A stretch of 64,000 nt of DNA from contig NC_014121.1 of assembly GCF_000025565.1 (NCBI RefSeq), positions 3,596,001 through 3,660,000 on the forward strand, in the 5' to 3' direction. Positions 37,555-46,173 of this stretch are shown in pieces. Under the pieces are notes generated by a model. That model ran no database searches. It was given only the letters and a program-made list of their open reading frames with translations, and was not told the origin of the DNA. Numbering within the stretch: the stretch's first letter is position 1; each line of letters opens with the position of its first letter. This DNA is from Enterobacter cloacae subsp. cloacae ATCC 13047. GTDB lineage: Bacteria; Pseudomonadota; Gammaproteobacteria; Enterobacterales; Enterobacteriaceae. A program made the position numbers and the translations under genes.

Positions 37555-38499
37555 ATGAAGCTTTTTTTATGTAACACGCCTCTTCAGGCCATGATTGCTG
37601 CAAGGATAATTGATGAGGAGGGCCTTTCCCTCCATGAGTGCTCTTTGTTGTATGTTTGTGATGGCCTGAACGACAAGATTCATTCTTCTTTCGTAAGACT
37701 GTCTTCTTTCATGAAGTATGCAAAGTTGATACACAGGGCCAGGAGTTTATCCGGTGTTAGAAGAATGAGAAAATTCATATCAAGCATAGGAAATGTTGAC
37801 GAAATATATGTTGCATGTATAGATGACAGCCTCGCTCACTATGCAATCAGTTTCACCAAAGGTGCGACAATAAAGACGTTTGACGATGGCACTGCAAACA
37901 TTACTCCTTCCAGTAGATATTTTACTGGCCGCTCTGGGTTAGGCTTTAGATCGGCATTATTGAAAGCATTTCATTTTATAAATGGGAATAGATATAACCT
38001 TGACTTGGTAAAAGCAGAATCAGTATTGCATTATTCAATCTATAAAGATTTTGATAACGTGATGAACAATGTGAAGCATATACAAATCTTCGGAGATGAG
38101 CCCATTAAAAAAGGTGTGTGCCACTTATTTAATGGTGTAAATTATTCTAACTATTGCAAAAGCAAAAAGGATGCGAAATCGCTTAAATCAAAGATTTATA
38201 GCTTTTTAAAATCCCTTGATGGAGATGTTATCTACAGTTCTGTGAGCGAAAAAGACCAACAAATATTTAGCAATTACATAGTAAAACATGAACTCATTGA
38301 TGTTGAATATGTCAATTCTCTTCGACAAAGATACAAAGTTATAAATATTTATGGATTTGCTGATTATATGCAAAATCTTTTAATTGATGAGCCTGGGATA
38401 GTTATCCACCCCATATATTCAGATCTGTTACTTGGTGAAGTTAATGAATGCTCGAGAGTCTTATCCTCACGTTGTAAGATAGATTCCGTATGTTTATGA
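37555..38499 (+). CDS. Glycosyltransferase family 52-like protein (LPS/capsule sugar transferase)
   Basis: The 314-residue protein begins MKLFLCNTPLQAMIAARII. The motifs CNTPLQ, VDEIYVACIDDS and IKTFDDGTANITPSS match the layout of family-52 transferases such as the Neisseria lipooligosaccharide alpha-2,3-sialyltransferase. The acidic DDG triplet is probably catalytic or donor-binding. The frame is open to 37477, but the ATG at 37555 begins at the family N-terminus. The DNA is visibly AT-rich compared with the phage and host genes, a sign of recent transfer. It pairs with the polytopic gene 29 bp downstream. The exact donor and acceptor sugars cannot be told. Confidence 0.75.
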   Translation: MKLFLCNTPLQAMIAARIIDEEGLSLHECSLLYVCDGLNDKIHSSFVRLSSFMKYAKLIHRARSLSGVRRMRKFISSIGNVDEIYVACIDDSLAHYAISFTKGATIKTFDDGTANITPSSRYFTGRSGLGFRSALLKAFHFINGNRYNLDLVKAESVLHYSIYKDFDNVMNNVKHIQIFGDEPIKKGVCHLFNGVNYSNYCKSKKDAKSLKSKIYSFLKSLDGDVIYSSVSEKDQQIFSNYIVKHELIDVEYVNSLRQRYKVINIYGFADYMQNLLIDEPGIVIHPIYSDLLLGEVNECSRVLSSRCKIDSVCL

Positions 38500-38528
38500 T
38501 TTTCTTAGCATAACTAGAGTGCGATATT

Positions 38529-39869
38529 ATGGGAATTGCTTTTATTTGTGGGTTGTGGATTTGTATAATCGTTGCCAATATTGTCTTTTCAGATGGTAGC
38601 ACGATAATAAATTATTGCTCCATATTTTTATGGCTTAGCACTTGCATATACTTTATAAGGAAGAATTACTCCTATGGGATTCTTTCAGCGCAGGTAATGC
38701 TTGCTTTTACCACTGCTGGTATTTGTTGCGCTATTGCAGAATCAGGTCAATGGTTAAGTGAGGTTAAATATTATTCCAGTCTGAGCGGAGCAACAGCAAG
38801 GATAATGTCTCTTTGTTTTGTTATTTTCTTCTTTTCATTTTTTACTTTTAAATACCTTAGCAGAATGAGATCTGTTAGGTTTGGCATGTCCAATAAATTC
38901 AACAAAGTATTACTTAACTGTGTTGTTATAGCGTTCTTTGCCTTCACAGTAACACTATTTATTGTTCATGTGATATATGGGCACCCAAATGACTATGGTG
39001 TAGACAGATATTATTACTGGGCTAACATTGCGCCAAAATGGGCTGAGTATGTAAAATTCTTACTCTCTCAGTTCACAGTCTTTATTGGTCTTGCATATGG
39101 TTTATCACGTAAAAAACGATACGTAATACTTTTTGTGGTTTCTTTACTTGCTCAATTTTCGGTTGGCGACAAGTTTTCAGGCATGCTATATGCCACGATG
39201 ACATTCATCATACCTATTGTTATATTGCTGAAAGTTAACATCGGGAAGCTTATTTTTAGCACAAGGTTCTTATTTATTTCAGTGATCTTTGTAACGGCTA
39301 TGATGTCAGCATCGTATTTAAGTTATGTTGCAATAAGTGGTGCAGGGAATGGCATTGATAGAGTTGTAGACAGGATTGTTTTACAGGGGCAGATGTGGTG
39401 GGCACTTGACAACTCATCCAATATGAGTAGTAAGGGTCTGGGAGAGATAATGAGTAATTTCATTGGCATAGGTAATTCTGATGAATTTTCGACGGGAATA
39501 TTTTACCTTATGTCTATTATTAGTCCACCATCGATATTCCAGTGGTTTGCTGATAAAGGAATTACCATGACTATGGGTAGTCCTGTTAATCTAATTTATT
39601 TCTTTGGTTTTCCTCTATCTGTAGTACCTGCAGCAATTTTAGGGATAATTGTAGGAGCAGGCTATCATATATTCTATAGAGCAATATTGATTTCAGACGT
39701 CATATTGGTATTTTTTGGCGTAAAGATTATGGACTCAATATTTAGAGCGGTTACCATGGGTGAGATATTCTATTTGTTCTCTCTGAAGGTTCTTGCTGGA
39801 CTCTTCGCATTCGTCTTTTATATGCTTGCATCATGGGCTACAATACATCGAGGAGTAAAGGCGGCGTAA
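38529..39869 (+). CDS. Polytopic membrane protein, O-antigen polymerase-like
   Basis: The 446-residue protein has about 11-12 hydrophobic helices, starting GIAFICGLWICIIVANIVF. A long soluble stretch (about residues 265-330) sits between late helices, as in Wzy-type polymerases, and contains QGQMWWALDNSSNMSSKG. Sequence style recalls the DUF6418 family of putative O-antigen polymerases; this is from memory and not searched. Base composition is AT-rich like its partner GT52 gene. In a prophage such a gene would change O-antigen linkage or length. Other options are a flippase or an acyltransferase, but no acyltransferase motif is seen. Its last codons form part of the terminator. Confidence 0.6.
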   Translation: MGIAFICGLWICIIVANIVFSDGSTIINYCSIFLWLSTCIYFIRKNYSYGILSAQVMLAFTTAGICCAIAESGQWLSEVKYYSSLSGATARIMSLCFVIFFFSFFTFKYLSRMRSVRFGMSNKFNKVLLNCVVIAFFAFTVTLFIVHVIYGHPNDYGVDRYYYWANIAPKWAEYVKFLLSQFTVFIGLAYGLSRKKRYVILFVVSLLAQFSVGDKFSGMLYATMTFIIPIVILLKVNIGKLIFSTRFLFISVIFVTAMMSASYLSYVAISGAGNGIDRVVDRIVLQGQMWWALDNSSNMSSKGLGEIMSNFIGIGNSDEFSTGIFYLMSIISPPSIFQWFADKGITMTMGSPVNLIYFFGFPLSVVPAAILGIIVGAGYHIFYRAILISDVILVFFGVKIMDSIFRAVTMGEIFYLFSLKVLAGLFAFVFYMLASWATIHRGVKAA

Positions 39870-39882
39870 GCCGCCTTTTTTT
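39857..39882. terminator. Bidirectional terminator between conversion cassette and tail spike gene
   Basis: 9-bp stem AAAGGCGGC / GCCGCCTTT with loop GTAA and T runs on the plus strand. The loop contains the stop codon of the polymerase-like gene. The minus-strand tail spike stop lies at its right edge, so it ends both convergent units. Confidence 0.88.
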
Positions 39883-42211
39883 ATACTAGCGCACCTGAAT
39901 TCTTCCATGTGGCTCCTGAACCGTTACCAGCAACAGTACAAACAGCCTCTTTGTAGCCAGTAACTGCTGGGTTAATGTACTTGCAAACATCACCAGGCTT
40001 GTAGTTTCCTGCTGGGTAGTTGGAACCGGTAATCAGTCCGGCTATAGCGGTGCGTTTAGTTCTGGATGAAACCGCAGAAACATCGCCAACCGTATAACCA
40101 CTGCCAGTTTCAACAACAGGCCCTGCGGCGGTGTAGCTTGCGCTACCGTACAATTCACCAATGACTGTAGAGGCACACGCGGTCTTGACGTATGCAGCTA
40201 ACTGTGAGCCTGCTATGGTGCAACGGGTCATAAGGTGCGGGATCATTATGTTTTCACAGTTCGCATCGATATCAACTGAACTGTAAAGCGTTGCAGTCGA
40301 TTGTTTTACAATTGCGCTAGGATCTTTAACTTCTGCGGTTATGACTATTTCGGAACAGTTAACCAGCTTAATCCCGTCCTTCCATACCTTGTTAATAAGG
40401 TTTTCGGAAAGTATCGCACCGCGCACTTGCGTTAATCTAATACCCATATCAGGGCAATATTGAACGCCATTTTGATAAACAGGTAGGTCGAAACCGCCCA
40501 TTATGTTATCAGAAATAAGCGCGCCGTCCGCACTGGTATTGCCCGCAGTTGATGTGTTATCTACGTCGATGACAATCGCACCTGCACCACCAACACGGAA
40601 CATGTTGTTGTCTGCCATGATGCTGCCACGATGGAAAGGACCTTTGAAGAACTGGTAGCAACCACCATCACACACGTTGTTCAGAATAGAAATATTACCT
40701 GCGTAATTATCGACGTTATTGGTGTTAGGCGTCGTTAACCTGATACAAACGGAATTCAGAATAGTGGGGTTAGTAGCCGCTTCGGTGCCGCCGCAGGAAT
40801 GGAAACGGTTATTGTTTAGGACATGACCACGGAATTGCTCACTTACCACCCCATACAGATCCACACAGAAACGGCAGAACGTGAACCCTGTGTATGTAAC
40901 GGTTAAATTCCTGCCGTGCCCTTCAATCCCGGTCTGGAAGTACCAAAGAATACAGTCATTCACAGTTGAGTCAATATCAGCAAGAGTGCCTGTTGCCGGT
41001 TCAAAATTCAAACCTTTACATGTTGTGCCTTTACCGAATCCATTGGTGGTGGCGTTGGCTTCGAAACCTTCAAACAGTAAGCCTTCAATGCGGCAGCCAT
41101 TGCCCGTGAACTTCATCAGCGTGATATTGTCCGCGCCAGCTTTTATCTTTGTTGTCGATTGGCCGTATGGGTAACGGTAGGCTCCACGAATTTTAAGGCT
41201 ATGGTTCTTTATCACCAGACCGGTAATCTTATATGTCCCCGCAGGGAAATAAACCTCTGAGCCGTTAGGCAGCGTATCAAAGAAATCTTGCAGTGCTGCC
41301 GTCGAATCAGTAGCGCCTGTCGGATCAACTCCAGCAATAGAAGCCACACTAAGCTCTTCATCCAGCCGATTGTATACGGTGTAGTTCCTGTACTTTAGGT
41401 TGAATGTTCCACCGGTCAGCTGGTCAAACAAAGCCTGCACAGTGGCGCCGCTTGATGTGTTTACTCGCGCTGCGCCAGTTGTTGCTGACAAGTAGGCCTT
41501 AGATGCCTTCAGCGCAAGAGCGCCCTGAACGGTAGTGGAGTTGTTATCATCATCAACTGCGCCAACCTCAGTGGCCCCGGTTGAAAGGCCAAGCTGTGCC
41601 AGAACATCGTCACTGACTTGTACCCAGTTAGACAGAGTTGATGCTGGCTCAGAAGCTAGGATAAACGAGTAACCAAGGTCTGTACGCTTAGCAACATCAC
41701 CCTCCTGCGCATCAAGAGCGAGCATTGCAGCCTGGCTGTTCACCACGAACACTTCTGACAGCGCCACTGCTGGAATCATAGATACGGGGATTTTTCCGTT
41801 AGAATCCAGGATGGCGAAATCAGCAATGTCCTTTACAGCAGCATCGCCAGCACTATCAAACACAGGAACAGTGTTAACGCGACCTGCTGCTGAAGGGAGG
41901 GTGCTTAATACTTCCCCTGTCGGTGCATGTAGTGAGCTGCCAAATACCGCCTCTGCCGCTCCTTCTGCATCAGCAGCGGCCTGTACCGCTTCGTTAGCTG
42001 AAGCACTTGCCTGACCAGCTGCAGCGTTAGCACCATTCTGTGCGGTAAGTGCTGATTGCGCTGAGTCGCTGGCCTGTTCTGCAGCAGCTTCAGCCTGAGC
42101 GGCATAATCAGGTGCTCCCTCAAGTTTTTCAGCGTATAGCTTCGCTTGTGCTGCAGCCGTCTCGGCGATGGATGCATATTTTTGGGCATTTTTAGTATCT
42201 GAAATAGACAT
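39881..42211 (-). CDS. Tail spike with beta-helix domain, probable polysaccharide depolymerase
   Basis: The 776-residue protein has three visible parts. Residues 1-90 are an Ala/Gln-rich coiled coil typical of fiber stalks. About 95-260 is a conserved adaptor-like part (LDSNGKIPVSMIPA and YSFILASEPASTLSNWVQVSDD). From about 285 a right-handed beta-helix of pectate-lyase type begins (GVDPTGATDSTAALQDFF, VYFPAGTYKITGLVI) and continues with many short N/G-rich repeats. Such spikes bind and often cut O-antigen or capsule. It is the last gene of the late operon, next to the conversion cassette. The substrate is unknown. Confidence 0.85.
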   Translation of the reverse strand: MSISDTKNAQKYASIAETAAAQAKLYAEKLEGAPDYAAQAEAAAEQASDSAQSALTAQNGANAAAGQASASANEAVQAAADAEGAAEAVFGSSLHAPTGEVLSTLPSAAGRVNTVPVFDSAGDAAVKDIADFAILDSNGKIPVSMIPAVALSEVFVVNSQAAMLALDAQEGDVAKRTDLGYSFILASEPASTLSNWVQVSDDVLAQLGLSTGATEVGAVDDDNNSTTVQGALALKASKAYLSATTGAARVNTSSGATVQALFDQLTGGTFNLKYRNYTVYNRLDEELSVASIAGVDPTGATDSTAALQDFFDTLPNGSEVYFPAGTYKITGLVIKNHSLKIRGAYRYPYGQSTTKIKAGADNITLMKFTGNGCRIEGLLFEGFEANATTNGFGKGTTCKGLNFEPATGTLADIDSTVNDCILWYFQTGIEGHGRNLTVTYTGFTFCRFCVDLYGVVSEQFRGHVLNNNRFHSCGGTEAATNPTILNSVCIRLTTPNTNNVDNYAGNISILNNVCDGGCYQFFKGPFHRGSIMADNNMFRVGGAGAIVIDVDNTSTAGNTSADGALISDNIMGGFDLPVYQNGVQYCPDMGIRLTQVRGAILSENLINKVWKDGIKLVNCSEIVITAEVKDPSAIVKQSTATLYSSVDIDANCENIMIPHLMTRCTIAGSQLAAYVKTACASTVIGELYGSASYTAAGPVVETGSGYTVGDVSAVSSRTKRTAIAGLITGSNYPAGNYKPGDVCKYINPAVTGYKEAVCTVAGNGSGATWKNSGALV

Positions 42212-42223
42212 TATTTCACCAGT

Positions 42224-43246
42224 TTAATATCCGATAGCTATCCATCGAACCGCAGTGTTGCTTGCGGCTCCGCTTTGAATTGCCCTTCCGAAGAAGCTAA
42301 CCTGCGAGAGAGAAAGAACTGTAAGCCCAACTGAGTTTGCCTGAGCTCCACCAGAATCAGTTGCGGTAACAGAGCCAACTAATGTGGGAAAAGGAATTGG
42401 AAAATTGACAGTAATACCAGATGTTCCTGTGCTAGCTGTCCCCCATTGTATGATTACCCCACCGGGAAGTCTGGCGTAACCAGATGATGATTTAGAATTT
42501 TGAAAAAACGACATGTCAGGTATATTTCCCGATCCGTCACCTACGTTTCGTTGTGACGCCGTGCCAAAATCGCGAGTGATATTCACACCATCGCAATACA
42601 ACTTTTCTGTCGTACCGGTTGCTGCCGTAATTCCTGTTCCAGAAGCCGTTCTGCAGGTTACAGTGAATGCACCAGTGCAGTTATTTACCACCGTCCATGA
42701 AGCCATCCATGCCGGGAAAATGATGGCAATGTTGCTTGTAAGCGTGCCAGTAAGTACGATCCTTTCTTTTGCCGCCTGCAATGAACTTAACGTGACGTTG
42801 GTTGCCGCAAGTCCGGTGATGGTCGTTACACCGTAGTTATCTAATGGCACCCAGCCGGTGCTTGCACCCGTCAGTGATTCTGGCGAAGTAGAGTTACCAT
42901 CGGTTAGGTTCAGCCATTTCCCGGACTGTTGAGAGTTCAGGAGAACTGAGCCTTTCGGGTATCCCGATATGGCGGTGGCAAAGTCGCTGTTGAACGGGTA
43001 GCTCATGCCAGCGTCAGCCCATTGCTCTTTCAGGCTTAAGGCGTAAAGAATACCGTTCATATCCTTACCGGATGGAGGAATGCCGCCTGCGCTTAATGGC
43101 TGCATTGTAATTTGCGGAAAACCTTTATCGAATGTGGCAACGCCGTTGTTATCCGTTGATGTGCTGGAATCTGTAGGGATGGTGTTTTTCAGGCCATTAA
43201 GGCCAAAGGCTTTAAGAATCCGTGCCGGGATATCTGTGAAGTTCAT
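42224..43246 (-). CDS. Phage tail fiber protein with gp53-like C-terminal domain
   Basis: The 340-residue protein starts MNFTDIPARILKAFGLNGLKN, a common start of Enterobacteriaceae tail fibers. The middle (GIPPSGKDMNGILYALS) is the conserved fiber adaptor. The C-terminal 70 residues (SSSGYARLPGGVIIQWG, ending VRWIAIGY) match the receptor-facing gp53-like fold seen in many fibers. It ends 13 bp before the tail spike start, so the phage probably carries a fiber and a spike. Confidence 0.82.
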   Translation of the reverse strand: MNFTDIPARILKAFGLNGLKNTIPTDSSTSTDNNGVATFDKGFPQITMQPLSAGGIPPSGKDMNGILYALSLKEQWADAGMSYPFNSDFATAISGYPKGSVLLNSQQSGKWLNLTDGNSTSPESLTGASTGWVPLDNYGVTTITGLAATNVTLSSLQAAKERIVLTGTLTSNIAIIFPAWMASWTVVNNCTGAFTVTCRTASGTGITAATGTTEKLYCDGVNITRDFGTASQRNVGDGSGNIPDMSFFQNSKSSSGYARLPGGVIIQWGTASTGTSGITVNFPIPFPTLVGSVTATDSGGAQANSVGLTVLSLSQVSFFGRAIQSGAASNTAVRWIAIGY

Positions 43247-43247
43247 G

Positions 43248-43835
43248 TCATACCTGCTGAACGATGTTAACTGTCACCCCAATAGGGGCAGGAAGTGCGC
43301 CTGAGCTCTGGACAATTGCAAGCTCTGCTGTAGTAAGTTGAAACTCAAATACGTAACTCATGACCATTTCACCATCATTTCTGACGTAGCATTTGCCATT
43401 GTCGCCGAACATAAACATCAGTAATTTATTCAGGTTTGGAATGGTGCAGTCTGAGATATTTGCCGCAGCTTTCATCATGATTAACTTGCGGTAAATATCA
43501 TTTGTGAGGGTTACAGTTGAAGTTAAAAGTTCGCCAGAGTAAAAAGGTGCCTGGTTAAAAGGTTGTGGGTCATCAACGACCGGAGGCTCTGAAGATGCTT
43601 CGTTGAAGCCGAAATAAATCTGGTTTTCTGTCACCGTCAGCTGCCTGCTGACAACCACGATTTTTCCCCATACGTCCAGACCGTAGGTGTCTGCCGTCTC
43701 GATATTCCATATCACGTCATAGAAATCATCGAGAAAGCCTTCGATACCTACGGCTTCATTGAACGAGTAAATCAGGGATTTGAGTTTCGGGCTGTCGGCA
43801 TATTGCGTCAGGATGGTATCCGCGACGTTTATCAT
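43248..43835 (-). CDS. Phage baseplate protein, DUF2612 family
   Basis: The 195-residue protein begins MINVADTILTQYADSPKLKSL, with FLDDFYDVIWNIETADTYGLDVWGKIV, hallmarks of DUF2612 proteins, which sit after baseplate J and resemble the gpI/gp48 role linking baseplate wedges to fibers. It overlaps the J gene by 4 bp and precedes the fiber gene by 1 bp. Role inferred from family and place. Confidence 0.78.
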   Translation of the reverse strand: MINVADTILTQYADSPKLKSLIYSFNEAVGIEGFLDDFYDVIWNIETADTYGLDVWGKIVVVSRQLTVTENQIYFGFNEASSEPPVVDDPQPFNQAPFYSGELLTSTVTLTNDIYRKLIMMKAAANISDCTIPNLNKLLMFMFGDNGKCYVRNDGEMVMSYVFEFQLTTAELAIVQSSGALPAPIGVTVNIVQQV

Positions 43836-45064
43836 GCCAGTGTCACCGAGATGTTAGATGCGTCCAGTGTTGGCACTTCATCAATGCCAAAGGATGCAGA
43901 TGTTTGATATGTCGTTCCGTCACGGCTGATTGTGATGCTGAAGATATCTACATTGTCACTATCAATGGCCTGAACACCTGCGTAGTAACGGCCTGCATAA
44001 ATGGTTGAGCCAATACGTGCTCTTGTTCCGCCATCCTCGCCATTAAAAGAGCTAAGGATGGCGGTTCTAACTCTGTCAACGATGTCACCAGGAAGGGCGT
44101 TATTGTCTGCCAGTTCTACCTTGAAATAGACGCTGACCGCTGATGGAGTTTCCCATTTAATTTCATATTCAGGGTAAGGCTGAACGTAGTTAACATCGTC
44201 CACCACCGTGTATGTGGTGTTGCCAACCATTGACGGTCCCGGAGGAAGCTTCTGCCAGATCGCTTTTGCGATATCTTCCGACGCGCCACCGTACACGCAT
44301 ACGTAGAGCGAATGAGGCTCCAGAGATACGTTAGTGAATCCCTTCGTAACCGTCAGGCTGGTGTTGTTCTGCGTCACGTATGCATCAGTGACACCACTGA
44401 CTGCCAGTACGTTGGCGTATACCGCTCCGAGTTGATTGTTGGAGTTACCAGCAACCGACTGCTTGCGGCGATACTCAAAGTTAGCCCTACTCTCTACTTC
44501 ATTACCCAACACCCCGGCAGTAGCATTGGTGATACCTGACCATCCCTGTATTGCACGGTAAATCGTGTTTAAAGCACCAATGGGACATGCAATGGGGCCA
44601 GATGCCTGATTCTGGAACACGACATCGACAGCGCCAGACGATGGGATAACAGCATCAGCCAGAGAGAAGTACAGGTAACCGCTGGTATCCTGCGCAATGC
44701 TGTTAGCCGGGATAACCGTTCCGACAAGACCGGTACACGTAGCAGTTACCGTTGTGCCAATTGCTGCGATACGGTCAATGAAGTAAATCTGTCCAATCGC
44801 ATCCTGCATGCGACCTTCAGCAAAGTCAGGGTTAATCTGGTTAACCAGCCATGCCATGTTGTCGTTCTTGTCTCCGATGATTGCCGTATCGCTCATGGCA
44901 ATCTGTCCCTGCGGAGTCGTCAGACTCTTACTCATCCCTCCGCCCATGGCGGTATCAAGGTCAGTTAATCGCCCGTTGAGAATGTCTATCTCATCAGGAA
45001 CGGCAATGCCGGTAGCGGAAAACGTGACAGAGGGGACGGCTGTGCTAACTGTTACTTCAGCCAT
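43832..45064 (-). CDS. Baseplate J-like wedge protein
   Basis: The 410-residue protein fits the P2 gpJ / Mu gp47 baseplate family. Features are an N-terminal helical stretch with DAIGQIYFIDRIAA, a central SVAGNSNNQLGAVYANVLAVSGVTDAYV core, and a C-terminal domain with IYAGRYYAGVQAIDSDNVDIFSI. It forms the wedge of a contractile-tail baseplate. It overlaps the DUF2612 gene and follows the gp25-like gene by 8 bp. Confidence 0.88.
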   Translation of the reverse strand: MAEVTVSTAVPSVTFSATGIAVPDEIDILNGRLTDLDTAMGGGMSKSLTTPQGQIAMSDTAIIGDKNDNMAWLVNQINPDFAEGRMQDAIGQIYFIDRIAAIGTTVTATCTGLVGTVIPANSIAQDTSGYLYFSLADAVIPSSGAVDVVFQNQASGPIACPIGALNTIYRAIQGWSGITNATAGVLGNEVESRANFEYRRKQSVAGNSNNQLGAVYANVLAVSGVTDAYVTQNNTSLTVTKGFTNVSLEPHSLYVCVYGGASEDIAKAIWQKLPPGPSMVGNTTYTVVDDVNYVQPYPEYEIKWETPSAVSVYFKVELADNNALPGDIVDRVRTAILSSFNGEDGGTRARIGSTIYAGRYYAGVQAIDSDNVDIFSITISRDGTTYQTSASFGIDEVPTLDASNISVTLA

Positions 45065-45072
45065 TTGTTACC

Positions 45073-45429
45073 TCAGAATTGGATTGTGGTCCGAACGTTG
45101 TTCGTGTCGGTTATAGTCATGACGCCGGATGCAAGGCGATCTGCTTTGCCAACAGTTGTGGTGCAGAATGCAGCCTGAACGTAAGGGAGTTTTTTGGCCT
45201 CAGTTGCCATTTTGGTATTGATGAGCTGAGTGCCTGGCCAGTGACCGAGAATTCGCTCGTAATACGGAATCCCCAGCGTGGTGTCATACCAGGGCTCACC
45301 GAGGAATGTTGAGCACGCGCACGCTACATCCTGCGCTACTGCGTAAGGATTGGCTGTGATTGCCATGCTTCCGGTGTCGTCTAGCGTGATATCCCACTGG
45401 TCAGTCAAAAGCAGTGATTTGGTGAGCAT
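45073..45429 (-). CDS. Small baseplate wedge protein, gp25/gpW-like position
   Basis: 118 residues from the ATG at 45429, which has CCCGGAG 7 nt upstream; a TTG five codons earlier overlaps that ribosome site and is rejected. Motif EPWYDTTLGIPYYERILG is typical of small baseplate proteins that act like T4 gp25 and stand before gpJ. A terminator lies just upstream of it, so it may start from read-through. Confidence 0.72.
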   Translation of the reverse strand: MLTKSLLLTDQWDITLDDTGSMAITANPYAVAQDVACACSTFLGEPWYDTTLGIPYYERILGHWPGTQLINTKMATEAKKLPYVQAAFCTTTVGKADRLASGVMTITDTNNVRTTIQF

Positions 45430-45444
45430 GTAAACTCCGGGCAA

Positions 45445-45467
45445 TAAAAAACCCGCCGACGCGGGTT
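45445..45467 (-). terminator. Terminator-like hairpin inside the baseplate operon
   Basis: 7-bp stem AACCCGC / GCGGGTT with a 4-nt loop followed by TTTTTATT on the minus strand. It overlaps the stop of the spike-tip gene and sits 16 bp before the gp25-like start. Partial termination would lower the downstream baseplate and fiber genes unless late antitermination acts. Confidence 0.75.
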
Positions 45468-46173
45468 AGTTTGTTGGCGTTCCGGTGTTTCCGGAGCCTG
45501 TTTGTACGCCGCCATGTTTATGCGTACTGAGGTGAATGCCGTTCCCCGTGACTTCTCCTGTCGCGGTAATCGTTCCACCGAATGTCGCGTTACCACCGAA
45601 GCTACCAGAACCCTGAGTAAGCTGCCCGTTTGCCTCAATGATTGGAGCATTGAGCGAGATTTTGTCGTCGGCATTGACCACAACTGTGTTGCCGTTTACC
45701 TGCACAACCAGTGGGGAGACAATGTCAATCCCATCATTTGCGAACTTCACATACTGGCTTGGCTCTGCGTTCAGCACTCCACCGAGATAGATGCCATCTG
45801 ATTTGTTGTGTACGCGCAGAGACGCCGGGAGGGATTCTTTCTTCTCATTTCTGACGTTGGTAATGTCTCTGTCGCAGCAGAGCATGAGGCCTATATCACC
45901 TTCCACTGGGTCCATAATCACTGCACTGGCCCCGCGCTGAAGCCTCCACACTGGCACATTGAATACCGGCGTATTGCTATTCCTTGAACCATCAGCGGCA
46001 AATCCACTTACCAGTGGAGTGACATCGAGTAGCGGGCCATCCTTTACCTTATTTACGATCACGAGCTGGATGAAGGCATTTCGAGACATTAACGTATTGA
46101 AAATAAATTCGTTAATGTTTGCCTCGCAGTTCACATCCTGCGGCTTAAAGGAAAACTCACCTTTCTTTGTCAT
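45466..46173 (-). CDS. Membrane-puncturing spike protein, Gp138 family
   Basis: The 235-residue protein has a Gp138-type N-terminal OB domain (ANINEFIFNTLMSRNAFIQLVIVNKV, EGDIGLMLCCDRDI) and a C-terminal beta-helix of short repeats. Near its end HLSTHKHGGVQTG contains the H-x-H pair that binds iron in P2 and phi92 spike tips. Trimeric spikes of this kind form the point of a contractile tail. Confidence 0.87.
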   Translation of the reverse strand: MTKKGEFSFKPQDVNCEANINEFIFNTLMSRNAFIQLVIVNKVKDGPLLDVTPLVSGFAADGSRNSNTPVFNVPVWRLQRGASAVIMDPVEGDIGLMLCCDRDITNVRNEKKESLPASLRVHNKSDGIYLGGVLNAEPSQYVKFANDGIDIVSPLVVQVNGNTVVVNADDKISLNAPIIEANGQLTQGSGSFGGNATFGGTITATGEVTGNGIHLSTHKHGGVQTGSGNTGTPTN

